A program made the position numbers and the translations under genes. Below, piece after piece: positions 1 through 12,490 of a stretch of DNA of 64,000 nt. Position 1 is the first letter of the stretch, and the number at the start of each line of letters is the position of its first letter. The DNA is from Protopterus annectens (lineage: Eukaryota > Chordata > Ceratodontiformes > Protopteridae). The notes beneath the pieces are model-generated. The model had not been told where the DNA came from. It ran no database searches and saw only the letters and a program-made list of their open reading frames with translations. The stretch lies in assembly GCF_019279795.1 (NCBI RefSeq), contig NC_056733.1, positions 1,422,194,552 through 1,422,258,551 on the forward strand. Direction: 5' to 3'.

Positions 1-2159
1 ATTTTCTTCCTTTTGCTATACAACCTTTTCATGCTGGGATTCCACCGGGGTGGCTTTTTTGCATTCATTCTGCACTTCTTTGGGTAGGTGCAATTGTCTT
101 TTTCCAGGTATTAATATGTATATACAAGATTTCTGTGAATGATTCCACATAGACAGCGGTGTTCCCAGGTTTGTGGGGACTTGAAATGTTGCCAGGGTGC
201 CACTTAATGCCATGAAGTTTGCTATGGTATAATTCCTGAAAGTGCCAAGGCTGCTGTTAAGTCCCATCTTTTTTTTTTTTTATTTCAAAGGCAACAGTTT
301 TATGGTCCAACCTGACCAATGAGGGCAATACAGTAGGGAGAGTACAATGTTCTCCCAAGAATTTGCCCAAGTAAGACTGGGTGTGGAGATCTCAGAAGGG
401 CTCTGTAGGCTACTTTGGTGGGAAAGAGAGAGGAATACTGTGATCACCCCAATGGCAGTGTCTCCTTATCAGGCTTAGAAATGTTACAGTGATACCCAGA
501 TCTTCCTCTGGGTCATTATGCAAGAAAACAGAGTGAGCATGCAGTCACAGACTGCCAATGCTTTCTCTCTCTTTTAGCCCACAAGCTCTGACATGAGTTC
601 CCACCAACTTAAATAAAACTCTCCACCCACATCAAATTCACACCCTAGCTCAAAGCCTACCTGGTTAAACAAAGCCAATGCAAATATCTTGCCTCAGGCC
701 ATATCACTTAACTCCATCTAGCTACTAAGTTGGAAGATGTTGAATTTTGGCCAATTTATCCAGTGCAATTGTGAAAAGAGAGGACTTTTTACCTTTGCAG
801 ATTTACTTCCACAGTACATTATGTGAAAAATATACATATATGTATCTGAAGAACAACATTTCAATCAAGCATTTGAAGACGGAGAGGTTAGCTCAGTTAA
901 TGGAGTTCTCTCTTTTAATGTTATTAAGCGTAAGCTTTTAATTACTTTCTTCTACCCATTCCTTCCTCCACACAACCACAATTGGGTAATGGTCCCTCCC
1001 CTCTCTCTCACCATACTCTGTAGCTTACATTTTATGCACTTTCTTTCCTCCGCTAGACTATAAATTCCCTTAATTATCCATGTCCACAACACTACTTTTT
1101 TTGAAACATCTCCTCATCTTACTTCTCATTTAAAATTACTTTTTAACTGCATTCACCTCACTGAAGTTATGAGTCTTAATTACATACAGAGCTGACTTTA
1201 TCTACTACTGCCGACTATTTCTGTTCAGAGTACACTGGTCTCCATTTCGCTGGAATCCATATATTCCTATGCGACTTGTATACTATACACATTTTCTATT
1301 TTGTACATGGAAGGATTTATATTTTATGAGATTCTGCAGCTCATGGTGCAATATATGGAATTTATTTCCATCCATAAACTTCCAAACTATACATCAAGCT
1401 GACTAGCAAAATTTGCAACATTAAAATTGTTAACAAATACAATGAAAAAAATATGGTTTCTCATGACACTGCCTGGGTTTGAGTAACAAGGTGATGTGAT
1501 AGACTTGGAAACGGCTGAAATTCAAGTACAAAACACAAAAGTCAATGAAGGTTCCTGGTGCATCCACCTTGATCATTTTTCACCACACCTAAAACAATCA
1601 AAACATTTGATAAAAGCAAAAAAAACACAATGTACCAGTGAACCTGGTGAAAGGACACATTACCAAAACGTGCAACAATCAGTAAGGACTGAAACCTCTT
1701 CAATTGAAACAGCACAGAAGGCTGCTACCCTCAAAGTCAAAAGTTGTCTTCCACAAAACTGAATAATGCGTTGTGTCCCTGCCTGGGCTAGAAGCTGCTA
1801 AATGAGAACTCTAACCCTGTTCCAGTTTACTGGTATAATCTAGTAAAATTGGAGCTGGGGGATCAAAGCCAATATCAGGATTTCAAAAGGAACCCTGACC
1901 TGCTGACAGATATGGATCACTTCATCAAATACACCTTCAGTGACAACAATGCATTCAAAACTGATGGATAAGACAGGCAACATTTTTTTGTCTTTACAAG
2001 GAAGGAGCTGCCGTCAATATTCCCCATGCAGTGGGCTTTGGCCATTGCCTCCCCAACTAATATAACTCCAAGACAGCCAAACCTAGGAGAAGTAATACCA
2101 TCTTGTGCAAGTTGCTCAATTTATACATCGCTAGGTGTGTGTGTGTGTGTGTGTGTGTG

Positions 2160-2220
<61 letters not shown>

Positions 2221-3156
2221 TATGTATACTGTTAACGATATATACATTGTTAAGGAGCTTGTCAAACAACCTTTTGCTGCTGACTTGCACAGTCCCTTTG
2301 GAAAGGATTTGGCTTTACATAAAACTTGCTGGCAACCGTTCAAATGATGTTCTTAAAAGGAAGTAACCCAGAATAAACAACAATATACCAGTCTTTGTTA
2401 ACAAATGGGCCCAAACAGTTTAAGTGAAAATTAATGCATTATGATTGGGAGTGTCGGACAATTACAGTTCACAATCCTGCGGTCTGCAGTAAACAGACAA
2501 AATCAGAAGTGCAAGTCCACCTTTCATTTTGTAATCTCTTTGCCACTACATAAATCAAGAAACACAACACAGAAAAGAGAGCACATAAGAAAACACACCA
2601 CCAGATAATGTAATGAAAAAAAATAACAATGAATAATCAAATCCTCTTGTAAACGACCACTATAAATCAAAGCCATCCAATATGACTCCAGTCAATATGC
2701 TGCGTTTACGCTCTGTGGATTCCAAAAGTTTTTGCTTGCAGTTGTTGTAACATTAGCATATAACTTAGCAATGACCTATCAGTTCAGTGACGGCTCTTTC
2801 AATGCTGAAGACCTCAACGTAATAATCCGTGTACAGAAGCTTGCATTTCTGTTAGAATGGGCGAAAGGAATTATGCTAAACAGGTCACTGATTATCACAA
2901 ATTTTAATGAGTGTTAAAAACGAAAGAGCAAACACAACACAGAAGTCTTATGAAGGAAACATTACTGCTTCCATACTCTGACTAGAACTAGTCAATCTAT
3001 ACATTTTTGAAAGGCACATTTAATATCTGACTACTTAGACATTAACCGTTTTTTTTTCTTTAGCACAAATATTGTTGGTTACTTAGTTTCCTGTTACAAT
3101 CCAAATATTTGGAAGCATTTATACAAAAGAAAGCTACTGCGGTATAAATTCCTTGC
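1..3156. other. Septin intron 3 sequence with no recognised gene
   Basis: Downstream of septin exon 3 on the minus strand. I looked for exon 4, which should encode the stretch after NKDES containing IVDYIDAQFE-like residues, and did not see it, so it should lie left of the window. The short open frames here have no recognisable domains. Apart from the microsatellite at 2133-2222, nothing is assignable. Confidence 0.6.
2133..2222. repeat. GT/TA/CA compound microsatellite, self-complementary
   Basis: A run of GT dinucleotides is followed by TTTT, then about 48 bases of alternating TA, then CA dinucleotides. The GT arm and the CA arm are complementary across the TA core, so the tract can fold into a hairpin. 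The open frames that cross it on both strands are repeat translations (VCVCVC, YIYIYI) and are not genes. Confidence 0.95.
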
Positions 3157-3352
3157 CTTTCATCTTTGTTGATCTGGTCTCCAAATCCAACACTATCCAC
3201 TATCGTCAACTTCAGGCTGACATTGCTTTCCTGTAAGTCATATGTCCGTGGTCGTAAGCGAACTCCATTTTCATAATGACTGGTTTCTTCATTTTCAAAT
3301 GTTGTGTTAAAAAGAGTGTTCATCAATGTTGACTTACCAATACCAGTTTCTC
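3157..3352 (-). CDS. SEPT8: Septin gene (SEPT8-like), exon 3
   Basis: This 196-nt coding exon encodes 64 whole codons and two partial ones. The translation opens with [18 protein letters not shown], the main part of the septin P-loop, and later carries [17 protein letters not shown], which holds the DxxG switch motif. Septins are cytoskeletal GTP-binding proteins that form hetero-oligomeric filaments. [10 protein letters not shown] and [14 protein letters not shown] resemble SEPT8 more than SEPT6, 10, 11 or 14 as I remember them. The acceptor is ...TTCCATAG on the minus strand. The exon starts with GA, completing the Gly codon left by exon 2. Similarity stops after NKDE-AG, where the next bases are GCAAGG, so the donor would be of the rare GC type. 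Phase and both edges fit a live host exon rather than a retrocopy. The paralogue assignment is inferred. Confidence 0.9.
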
Positions 3353-3625
3353 CTATGGAACAAAATAATCAATAATAACAATTTATCATGCAATTCAACA
3401 ACTAAAAGCAAAATAAAGTAGCTATTTTTGATACCTAACTGCCTTTAGTCAGTCATGCAATAAATTAAAAGTTCTTGACTTCAAACATGCAAAAATGTAT
3501 ATCAAATCCAATTATAATTTTGAGACAAAACCTGAAACACCCTTTTAGTGTTTACTTCCAGACTGTTACCACAAAACAAATCACAATCTAACATAATGCT
3601 GAATAACAATATAATCCACGTGTTA

Positions 3626-4147
3626 ACCAGGTAGGCCCACTAGACACAGTCTCTTTTCAGGTGTGACCCAGGAGCAATATCTGGTTAAGTGACTTGCTCA
3701 AGGTCATAGTAGGCAAACAGGCTTACCACCTGTCCCACTTTGTGAGGGACAGTCCCTCTTTGGGCAATTGTGTCCTGCAAAAAAATTGAAAAAATCCCAA
3801 ATGTCTTCTGAGATTTTAGGACAAAAATACTTCCAATATTTTATGTAATAGTTGCATAAAACAGTTATTCTGTATTTGAGACACCTAAATGTTATAAGAA
3901 ACAGAATAAGCAACTAAAATGCTACAAGAATAAGCTTTTATTTAGGCAAAAAAGTGAAGTTCTGTCCTTTGTACTGGCCGTGGGTATGTTTTGCCCTGCA
4001 AAATCTGATGTTTGTACCAAAAATGTCCCACTTTGGGGATTTGAAAAGGTGGCAACCCTATAGGCAAATGATGGCCGAGGGAATCAAACTCTGTACACCA
4101 CAGGAACTATATATCCACAGCCTTAACCCTCTGTGCCAGCTGTGATG
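3626..4147 (-). repeat. tRNA-derived SINE (MIR-like), split by a MITE
   Basis: Read on the minus strand, the right half starts with a tRNA-like head: TGGCACAGAGGG resembles an RNA polymerase III A box and GTTTGATTCCCT resembles a B box about 50 bases later. The left half continues with a minus-strand version of GACTTGCTCAAGGTCA, a phrase typical of MIR and CORE-type SINEs. The two halves (3626-3717 and about 4061-4147) are separated by the 343-bp element at 3718-4060. Family placement is by eye. Confidence 0.55.
3718..4060. mobile_element. hAT-like MITE with 8-bp target duplication
   Basis: The 343-bp element is flanked by direct 8-bp repeats TAGGCAAA (3710-3717 and 4061-4068). Its left end CAGGCTTACCACCT and the reverse complement of its right end TAGGGTTGCCACCT form terminal inverted repeats. 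An 8-bp duplication and CAGGGTTGCC-like ends fit a non-autonomous hAT transposon. It has no coding capacity. It lies inside an older SINE, so it is the younger of the two. Confidence 0.75.
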
Positions 4148-5078
4148 CCAATATAAGAGCATTGCCATATTTTTATAAACATTTTACATTTCCAAATAAA
4201 TATCTGAAAATAAGTTATCCATAAAAAAGTAGTACAATGATTCGCTTCTGGAAAGTGAAGGTCAATAAACAAAGAATGCTTAATCTAAATCAAGAAGGAA
4301 CCAAATCAGTCTCTCAGAATCATTACAAATCATGAAATAGCAGTATAAATACTTCAGATGAATCGCTACTGCATTACAGTACAGCATAATTACACAAAGC
4401 TTGACTCACCTATTCAAAAGTAGGATCTGTGAAGAAATAGCATTTCTGATAACCTACCAGATTAAGAACAGTGGTATTTCTTTTAAGTAGTTCTGCACTT
4501 CATATATTTTCCACACAACCCTGAGCTGCAAAGAATGACGGATTCACATGTTGTGAACAAATGAATGTATGAAACACAATAAACTACAGATGGTAAACAA
4601 ATCTCCAGTTTAAAAGTGGCATGGCTGAAAACATGACACTACCAGTGATGAATTCATACTTGCTGGTCTGCCCATTCACCCAGCCAAGACCCTCTCTAAA
4701 TATGCATTAAGAAGCTGGTTTCTCCTACATGACTGCTTAATCCATGGAGAGAGTTTTACCACCTTACCGTCTTATTAGAATTCTGTGTCAACCTGTGACA
4801 TGTGAGATTACGGTTTGTACTACAGCATAATGGTTATGCAATCAGAAAATATTTCCTTAACAATCCTGTTCAGCAAAGCAAAATAAATAATATAACGTAA
4901 AGTCAGTTTAGTATCTTCCTGTTAACATAAAAATAAAATCATAGCGTGAAGTGAATATGTTCCCTTTGTTAGTATTGTTCACAGAGCAGAGTACTGCCAC
5001 TGTGTCACCTGTAGAGGCTGAAGCAGGTAACAGACAGACGTTGGCATGCATGCGGTGGCCAGAAGTAACGACAAGACA
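4148..5078. other. Unassigned intron sequence
   Basis: AT-rich sequence between the SINE and the first L2-like LINE. No exon, repeat end or conserved motif was recognised. Confidence 0.5.
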
Positions 5079-6950
5079 TTTTTATTTATTTTTACTTTAT
5101 TTATTTAACATTTGTTTACCAGGAGTCTGACTGGAGGTCCAGGGAGAAAAGCTCCAATTGTAATTAGTATTACATATTATAGTAAGCAGATATTAGTTTA
5201 TACAATTAATGGTAAGAAAGAAAGCACATTTTATACAAATAATAGTTAAAGCAAGCAGGTTGTTAAAGGTAAAAAGAATACATGGCAAGATACATAGGAA
5301 AAATAGTTTGGTGGCTAAGATGAAGTATACTTGGAGAGATTCACAATGACATACACAATGCATATGCTTAATACTGGAACATACTATTGCGTAGAGATGG
5401 GTAAGATTTGACTCATGCTCGATTCTGCACAGTTCAGAGTGATGGTGAGAATAAGGGTTATTTTGATAAGACTGAGTGTAGGTAAAATAGTTGACAAAAA
5501 CTGAATAGAATTTGGTTAGTGAGGCTAAATAGCAGTGTTTGGTTAGTAGTGCTAAGAGTAGGGTATGCCAGGCTAGTTACAAGCACAAAGCCTAGTATCT
5601 ATTAAATACGATTTTAGTAGTGTTTTAAATTGTGTCATAGAGTTGCTAGTGGTTATAGTAGATGGGAGGTTGTTTCAAGCTTTGGATGTATAATAGGAGA
5701 AGAGTGATTTTCCAGGTGAATTATTGGGTTTTGTGACATCTAGGAGGAGTTTTCTACTTGAGCGAAGGGCTCTAGGAGGTGTATGGTCTTACCAGATTTT
5801 GATGGTATCATCAGGTTTCGGTAGTAGTTTGAAGGCAAATGTTAGTTGGCTGAAATGAAGTAGCTGTGGAAGTTCTAACCAGTTGATTAAGTGATATACA
5901 GTGGTGGAATTTGTATGGGGCATCTGTGGCAAACCTGGCTATCTTATTGTAAAACGAATTCAATTTGGAGAGGTCAGTTTTGCAGAGGTTTGTTAGTATA
6001 GGGGAGGCATATAGGAGGGTTGAGAGGAGACATGTACGGGCAATAGTAGCTTTTGTGGTAGCTGTTAAAAATGCCTTACTCCTATTTTTATGGACCTTTT
6101 TTATGACCTGAGTGATGTGGATATCAAATTTTAGACTGTTGATTTCGACTCCCAACAGTTTGGTATGAGTGGTTGAAAGGATGGAAATTTGGTTTTTGGA
6201 AAGGATCATGAAGGACTGGCGGGAGAGGGAGTTCTAGTTGGGTAGAAGAGAAGGAGTTTTGTTTTGTTGGGATTTAGTACAAGTTGGGAATCAATGAGCC
6301 AGTTTTCCACAGACCGAAAGAAATCTTGGGTTATGGTTTGTAGCTCTTGCAGGGAGGAGGCTGAATATATCAGAGTTGAGTCATGTGCGCACTGTATTAC
6401 TGATGCATGATGTGTGGTGGTGTGGAGGTGGTTGGTGAAAAGAAAGAAGAGTAGGGGGCCAAGGATGGAGCCTTGTGGAGCCCCTACTGAGACTGGAAGA
6501 ATGGTGGAGAGCTGTTGTTGCCACTGGATGGCTTGCTGCCGTCCTGAAATGTAACTTTGGAACCAGAAAAGAGATGAGCTACTGAGGTTAAATTTGGAGA
6601 GAACCTCAATATTGTGGTCTACCCTATCTTTGGCTTTAGATAAGTCTAAAAATATGGCTGATACAGAATTCCCATTATTTCTGTGACTGTTAACAGTGTT
6701 AGTAAAGGCTATGAGGGATGTTGTGGTGTGATGGGGTCGAATGCCGTGCTGAGTGATTGATAGGAGCTTGTGTGTATGTAGCTAATCCATGAATTGGAAA
6801 TGTTAGACAGGGGAGACAGAAGAGCTATGGGATGATGGTAGTTAAACTCAGTGGAATTTCCCCCTTGTGTAGTGGAATGATGTGGGAGATCTCCAGATGG
6901 AAGGGACTGTGTTTTCTGATATCGACCTGTTTATGAGTATGGATACTGGG
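5079..6950 (-). mobile_element. L2-like LINE, copy A (3' part)
   Basis: On the minus strand this is the C-terminal part of a non-LTR reverse transcriptase and its 3' end. Recognisable residues are IIPLHKG (about 6850-6910) and, in an open stretch at 5811-6209, HTKLLGVEINSLKFDIHI and LLSTLLYASPILTNL, the thumb and C-terminal region shared with copies B and C. The 3' end at 5079-5155 carries the module common to this family: a short A/T-rich tail, an ATCCAGTC-like phrase and GGAGCTTTTCTCCCTGG. The coding frame is interrupted many times. The 5' part including the endonuclease is missing. CR1/L2 group; L2-like is my best reading. Confidence 0.8.
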
Positions 6951-7879
6951 TGTGCTATTGCATTTGCATGCATTTGATTCAGAGTCTGATAACAATGCCA
7001 CTGTCTGACTCCATTTTGGGTGGGTATTCTCCCACACAACAGACTGAGGGCATGAAATGAATAAGAACTGAGCTTGCACAGTCTGAGTGCTCACCATAGC
7101 CACTTGGAGAAGGTTTGTTGTAGCTCCAAGCACCAGTGATGCTCTTCCTGTGGATGCTGCACTGTAGTGGATAAGCACAATGCATTTGAAGAAGGAATAC
7201 CTCCAATTTTGCAGACATGCAGGGGTACCTAGCAGTACAATCCCGCATCACAGCTGCCACTCCATGCCTGCACTGCTAATTTCCTGCACCATCTAATCAC
7301 ACACTAATTTGGTAGGTGTAGGTAAAGAATACAGTGAAAACACACATTTAGTTTCAAGATGAATGCTAAATAAAAAGGCCACAGAAATGATTGGCTACTT
7401 TCACTAATTCCACTAATGTATACAATTATAAATTTTTATAAATGCTTTTGAGGCTATCTATGAAAAGTCTTGCTTATATACACTGAACATAGAAAAATGA
7501 AGAGAGGATTTGCATTTGTTTCACATTTTCCAACTTGCCCCATACAAGGAAGAAATCCTTAAGCCTCTTAATTCTAAAATGGCCATTTAAGCTTTACTGC
7601 TCATACTAACAAATATTCATAGACCTGCAATATGCCTTAGCATGACCATGAGGCAATGTTGAAAAATATACATATACAACAGTGAGCTGCCAGTTTATGA
7701 AGTGCAGACATTGCCACATACAGATACAGCTCCCCTAAATCCTCAAACACAGGAAAGGCCAATCTGACATCCACCCCATATAATTCTGTCAAAGTCTAAA
7801 CTACAGAAACTCTGATCATACGAACTTCATCCCAACCTCACTACCACATGTACAGAAAATTTAACTGTAAAAATAAAGA
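6951..7879. other. Unassigned intron sequence
   Basis: Between LINE copy A and the hAT pseudogene. Minus-strand open frames at 6825-7260 partly overlap the LINE and otherwise show no known domain. Nothing else supportable. Confidence 0.5.
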
Positions 7880-9540
7880 ACAAAATTTGAGCTGACCCTC
7901 TTGTATCTACATTTTCTTTTGGATCACACAACACTTCAAAGGTTCAGATTACCTTTTCAAAATTTGTCTTTACTGCTCGCACAGCTTCATAATGAGTACC
8001 CCATCTTGTCTGGGAAAGTTTTTTCACCATTATACCTGCATTCTGCAATACTGTTCATCGGCGAGTTAAAACTGAAAAGAATGAATACATTTTTTCCAAA
8101 GTTTCAAAAAAATGTCATACATGATAAAACACTTCCAAAAGAATGAACTCCACAGATGTTCAAAGAATGACTTGCCCAAGGTACATATAAGGACTTTGGA
8201 TTAATTTTTTTTTATTTTTACCTGAACACCACCATGGGTACTGACCACAGTTGCAATATCGTCATAACCTTGCCCACGACAAGGATTTATATCCAGTCCA
8301 TCACTATCCAGTTTTTTCTAGGTATCTTCTGTAAGTTCAACAGCAGTCCTCCCAGAAATAGGCAAGAAGCCCAAGAATGACTCCTTTATTTTGATTTTAA
8401 CATATTCAATATTGCTGTATCTGATAACTTCACACATTTGATCAGCATGTGAGATATTAGGAGTGATAAAAACATTTTGCTCTTCTAATATCTACCACTA
8501 TACGTTTTCTTTGACATGATTTCCAGAAGATGAATGAATTCATTCTGAATTTTGGAAGATAAGTATGAAATCAATCTCCTTTCAGGAGGAAGAGTGAATT
8601 AATTTTTGCAAAACAATTTCACTCAGAATTGGGTCATATTTTGAGAGCAATTTCACCAACTCCAAAAAGTTTCCTTTGTTTGCTGATAACATAGCCTGTG
8701 TGTGACCACAGAAAGGAAGGTGTTGTTTGGCCAAAAACATAACTGCATCCAAAAGATGATGTAAAATGCCTCTGCATTTTTCCTCTCCTTATCCATTTCC
8801 ACCGGATGGATTTTATCAATAGATTTTTGGAGTTTCAGTGCCATTGCCAAGGTCTTCCATTTTTCTAAGCAGGAGAGATAAGGTTCACATTTCTCATGAT
8901 CAGAGACTTTAGGATACAATTTCCACCAGGTTTTAAAGCTGGATATTAAAGCTTTTATCTCATCATCTGCAGACAATCTACAGCAAAAACAAAGCAAAAA
9001 ACTGTTTTGATTCTGAATAAACCATCCATGTTCTCCACACTTTCTCCATTTGGTAAAGATTTATAAAAACAACAAGGTGTCAAATTTCAGCTGCCTCCTT
9101 TGGTCTTTTCTCCTTCCTGTTGGACAGCAAGAAAAGGTCCATCTTTATACTGAAGAGGTTCACGACAGTCAATCTGGTTAAGCAGGGACAAGTCATCTGG
9201 CTAATGGCCAAGAAACAACATCATAATAGATCAAAATACTCCTAGCGTTTTCATCAAAATCGTGGTTTTGCTCTTTACTGGTGTCTCCTCCTTCATTATT
9301 TCATCCTGTTAATGTTAACACTTGCAAACATTTTCTTGGTCTTCCTCATTGCTAATGCTTATAAAAGAAAATTCATTTTTACCTTCAACCATGAGTCATT
9401 TGAACCTTGTACAGTTTCCAGTGTAGGTGCTGATCACCTCGCAATTCTTTAGGACTTTCATTAATGATTTGCATTGTTGAAGGCAATGCATATTTTAAAA
9501 TAGATCCCGACATTCATTCAATTGCCTCCTCTTTTGCCTC
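7880..9540 (-). pseudogene. hAT-family transposase pseudogene (ZMYM1-like, DUF4371 type)
   Basis: Minus-strand translations match the vertebrate ZMYM1-like or domesticated-looking hAT transposases in order. About 9050-9180 gives CREPLQYKDGP and FYKSLPNGESVE. The open stretch at 8653-8997 includes FKTWWKLYPKVSDHEKC and KSIDKIHPVEMDKERKNAEA, followed in another frame by FLAKQHLPFCGHT and GNFLELVKLL. About 8240-8320 gives LDSDGLDINPCRGQGYDD. About 7960-8030 gives KKLSQTRWGTHYEAVRAVK. Frameshifts and stops fall between these blocks, so it is not functional as one protein. No terminal inverted repeats were identified. It lies in the septin intron on the same strand as the gene and could be mis-annotated as part of it. 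Confidence 0.8.
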
Positions 9541-11603
9541 TTTTTTTTGTTTGTTGGTTTCCACTGAGTCAGTCATTTCATGTTAGCACAGGTACCTCAT
9601 GTCAAATTTCATTATGAAATACTGAATTATGAACCAGTTAAAACAAAAATGAGAAAACTGACATTAGATATAAACAGAATATTCCTGTTTTAAGCTTTAG
9701 CTATGGTTGACTAGTAAAAAATCTATATAGCTACGCACACAAACATGAATGAAAATACCAAGTTCAATCAGTCACTGTATAGCAACCTTAATTTTTAAAA
9801 TCCAAAACTATCACTACCTGGTCTCCACTTTCCATATAAGGAAAATATGGAAGACAAATGTAATTTTATACTGTGCAACTATTTGATTTTATATATATAT
9901 ATATAAAATTAATCAAATAACTATCAACCATACTAGATAAACCCCATCTATCAGTATATGACTTTTGTTCATACAGATGTTAGCCCCATTTAGCTGCAAA
10001 GCAGTTTTGTAGATGATGCCATTCCATTTTTGAGATATCTGCATAATTATGAATGGCATACATATTTGCACATTTAATAAATGCATAAATGTATATGTCT
10101 GCAAAGCACTGCTACTCAGTTACCAACTATCAGAACAAAGTTTTTTCAGTTTTAGTGTATAGTTTCATTTCATATCATGGAGTTCCATATAAAGACCCTA
10201 TGGTTCAAATTATTAATATAATTATGAACATTTGCCATACATTGATAATATTTCCAGGTGGAAAAAAAAACACTTTTTTAAATGGTGTCAAGTATCCCAT
10301 TGGTCTGTGAAGTCATTCATGACCTCTCCAGAGAGTGGGCATGTGAAATGCTGAATCACAACCTGTCCAAGTAGTCATTGCCAAAGATATGTATAGAAAT
10401 AGGATAGCTATGCTCACCTGCATATTTTATTACTGAATAAGTGGAACAATCAGTAGACTGACAGGAGGCAGACAGAAAGTATCAGTGATATGTTTTGCAG
10501 CATCTGTTTTCATACCACACAAAAAAAGAAGTTGAAAACACTAAAGTAAAAATAATGCTTCAATGGATAAAATATTAGCTGAACACCAGGTCACTTTAAA
10601 TGTCTTTCCACAAATCCTTATACCATTACCTTTATATTTATTTGCTTACAAAATGAATGTTTACTAGTGTGTATAAAATGGACAAGTGCTGGATTTGCTC
10701 TTAATGGCTACAAAAATAACATCTTAAAAGCCATATTATCCTCCTTAACAATTTACATTTATTGCTCTCTGTTTTCACATAATCTGGTCATCAGTAAACC
10801 ATGTCAGTTTTGGACCACAGCTGAACTAGGTCCATTGGGATCAGATAAAAATAAATACATTTTGCAATTGCCTGTGTCTTATGTAACAAACTGCATTAAA
10901 ACTAATTTATTATAAGGAGGATATCTAACAGTGACTGAAGTCTTGGAGAAAAAAGATCCAGAAACTTTAATGTACCCAGAATCAGTACATACCAAACACA
11001 TATCTGAAGCATTGTAATATAATATACATACGGTCAAGTTTAATAAGCACAAAGCAGTCAACAGGAATCAGAACATACAGTCATTATTCAGTTCCATCTC
11101 TTAAGATTAGTCATATTAGTTTAATCTTAGTCCCTTTTAAAAATAACAAGTAGCTAGATGGACAGAGACAGGTACACCCCCCCGCCCCCCAAGGCTGAAA
11201 TCTCTGTTGCATCATATCTTTGTCTCTTCCTATATCCTCTTTCCTCTCCTTATTCTCTCTAAATCTGTCAGCTACTGCTAGCTTAATCTCGGCTAAGTCA
11301 TGTTTCTCTCACAAGGCTGCCTTATATATTTGTCACCATATGCTTTATGATACCATTCTTATTTTAATCATTTCACACTTATAAGGTACAAACCTTTCCC
11401 AATGTTTTTCACATCTTTATCACCACCTCCAGCAACAGTAACGAGCAACATCCATGTCCTTATTATTTCACCCTTTATTCATTCCTTTTCCGACCTCAAT
11501 GCCTCCAACTTCAATAAACACACACTCTAACAGCAAATAAGACCACCGAGCCAATGTCTGCCCGTCTTCCTGTCAAATGAATAGACAGCAAAGGTTATCT
11601 AAA
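9541..11603. other. Unassigned intron sequence
   Basis: AT-rich, with a short palindromic TA run near 9889-9911 and a C-rich run near 11177. No coding, RNA or repeat feature could be supported. Confidence 0.5.
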
Positions 11604-12490
11604 CACTCCAAAGGACTAGAGAGGTACATACCATATTCTCTTATACCCTTGTAATCATTCCAAAGGACTAGAGAGGTACATACCATATACTCTTATACCC
11701 TTAGTAACCATTCCAAAGGACTAGGGAGGTACATACCATACTCTCTTATACCCTTAGTAACCATTCCAAAGGACTAGAGAGGTACGTACCATATACTCTT
11801 ATACCCTTAGTAACCATTCCAAAGGACTAGAGAGGTACATACCATATACTCTTATATCCTTAGTAACCATTCCATAGGACTAGAGAGGTACATACCATAT
11901 ACTCTTATACCCTTAGTAACCATTCCAAAGGACTAGAGAGGTACATACCATATACCCTTATACCTTAGTAACCATTCCAAATGACTAGAGAAGTACATAA
12001 CATATACTCTTATACCCTTAGTAACCATTCCAAAGGACTAGAGGTACATACCATATACTCGTATACCCTTAGTAACCATTCCAAAGGACTAGAGTGGTAC
12101 ATACCATATACTCTTATACCCTTAACCATTCCAAAGGACTAGAGAGGTACATACCATATACCCTTATACCTTAGTAACCATTCCAAAGGACTAAAGAAGT
12201 ACATAACATATACTCTTATACCCTTAGTAACCATTCCAAAGGACTAGAGAGGTATATACCATATACTCGTATACCCTTAGTAACCATTCCAAAGGACTAG
12301 AGAGGTACATACCATATACTCGTATACCCTTAGTAACCATTCCAAAGGACTAGAGAGGTACATACCATATACTCTTATACCCTTAACCATTCCAAAGGAC
12401 TAGAGAGGTACATACCATATACTCTTATACCCTTAGTAACCATTCCAAAGGACTAGAGAGGTACATATCATATAATCTTATACCCTTAGT
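11604..12490. repeat. Minisatellite, about 17 units of about 53 bp
   Basis: The unit reads AACCATTCCAAAGGACTAGA, then GAGGTACATACCATATACTC, then TTATACCCTTAGT. I count about 17 tandem copies with few differences. Shared variants recur in order: a unit with ATACCCTTATACCTTAGT followed by one with GAAGTACATAACAT occurs twice (about 11945-12010 and 12150-12210). ACTCGTATACC and a unit lacking GT before AACC also recur after each. This indicates block duplication of four or five units inside the array. It is non-coding and lies in the septin intron. Confidence 0.95.

Noticed and set aside
881-905. Possible tRNA A box (GTTAGCTCAGTTAATGG)
   Set aside because: No B box or cloverleaf follows within the expected distance.
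1496-1762. 88-codon open frame
   Set aside because: No recognisable domain, no splice context, composition like the surrounding intron.
2026-2366. Five overlapping open frames around 2.0-2.4 kb on both strands
   Set aside because: They are translations of a GT/TA/CA microsatellite.
11604-12490. Regular repeats that might suggest a CRISPR array
   Set aside because: Units are directly adjacent with no unique spacers, and the host is a vertebrate; it is a minisatellite.
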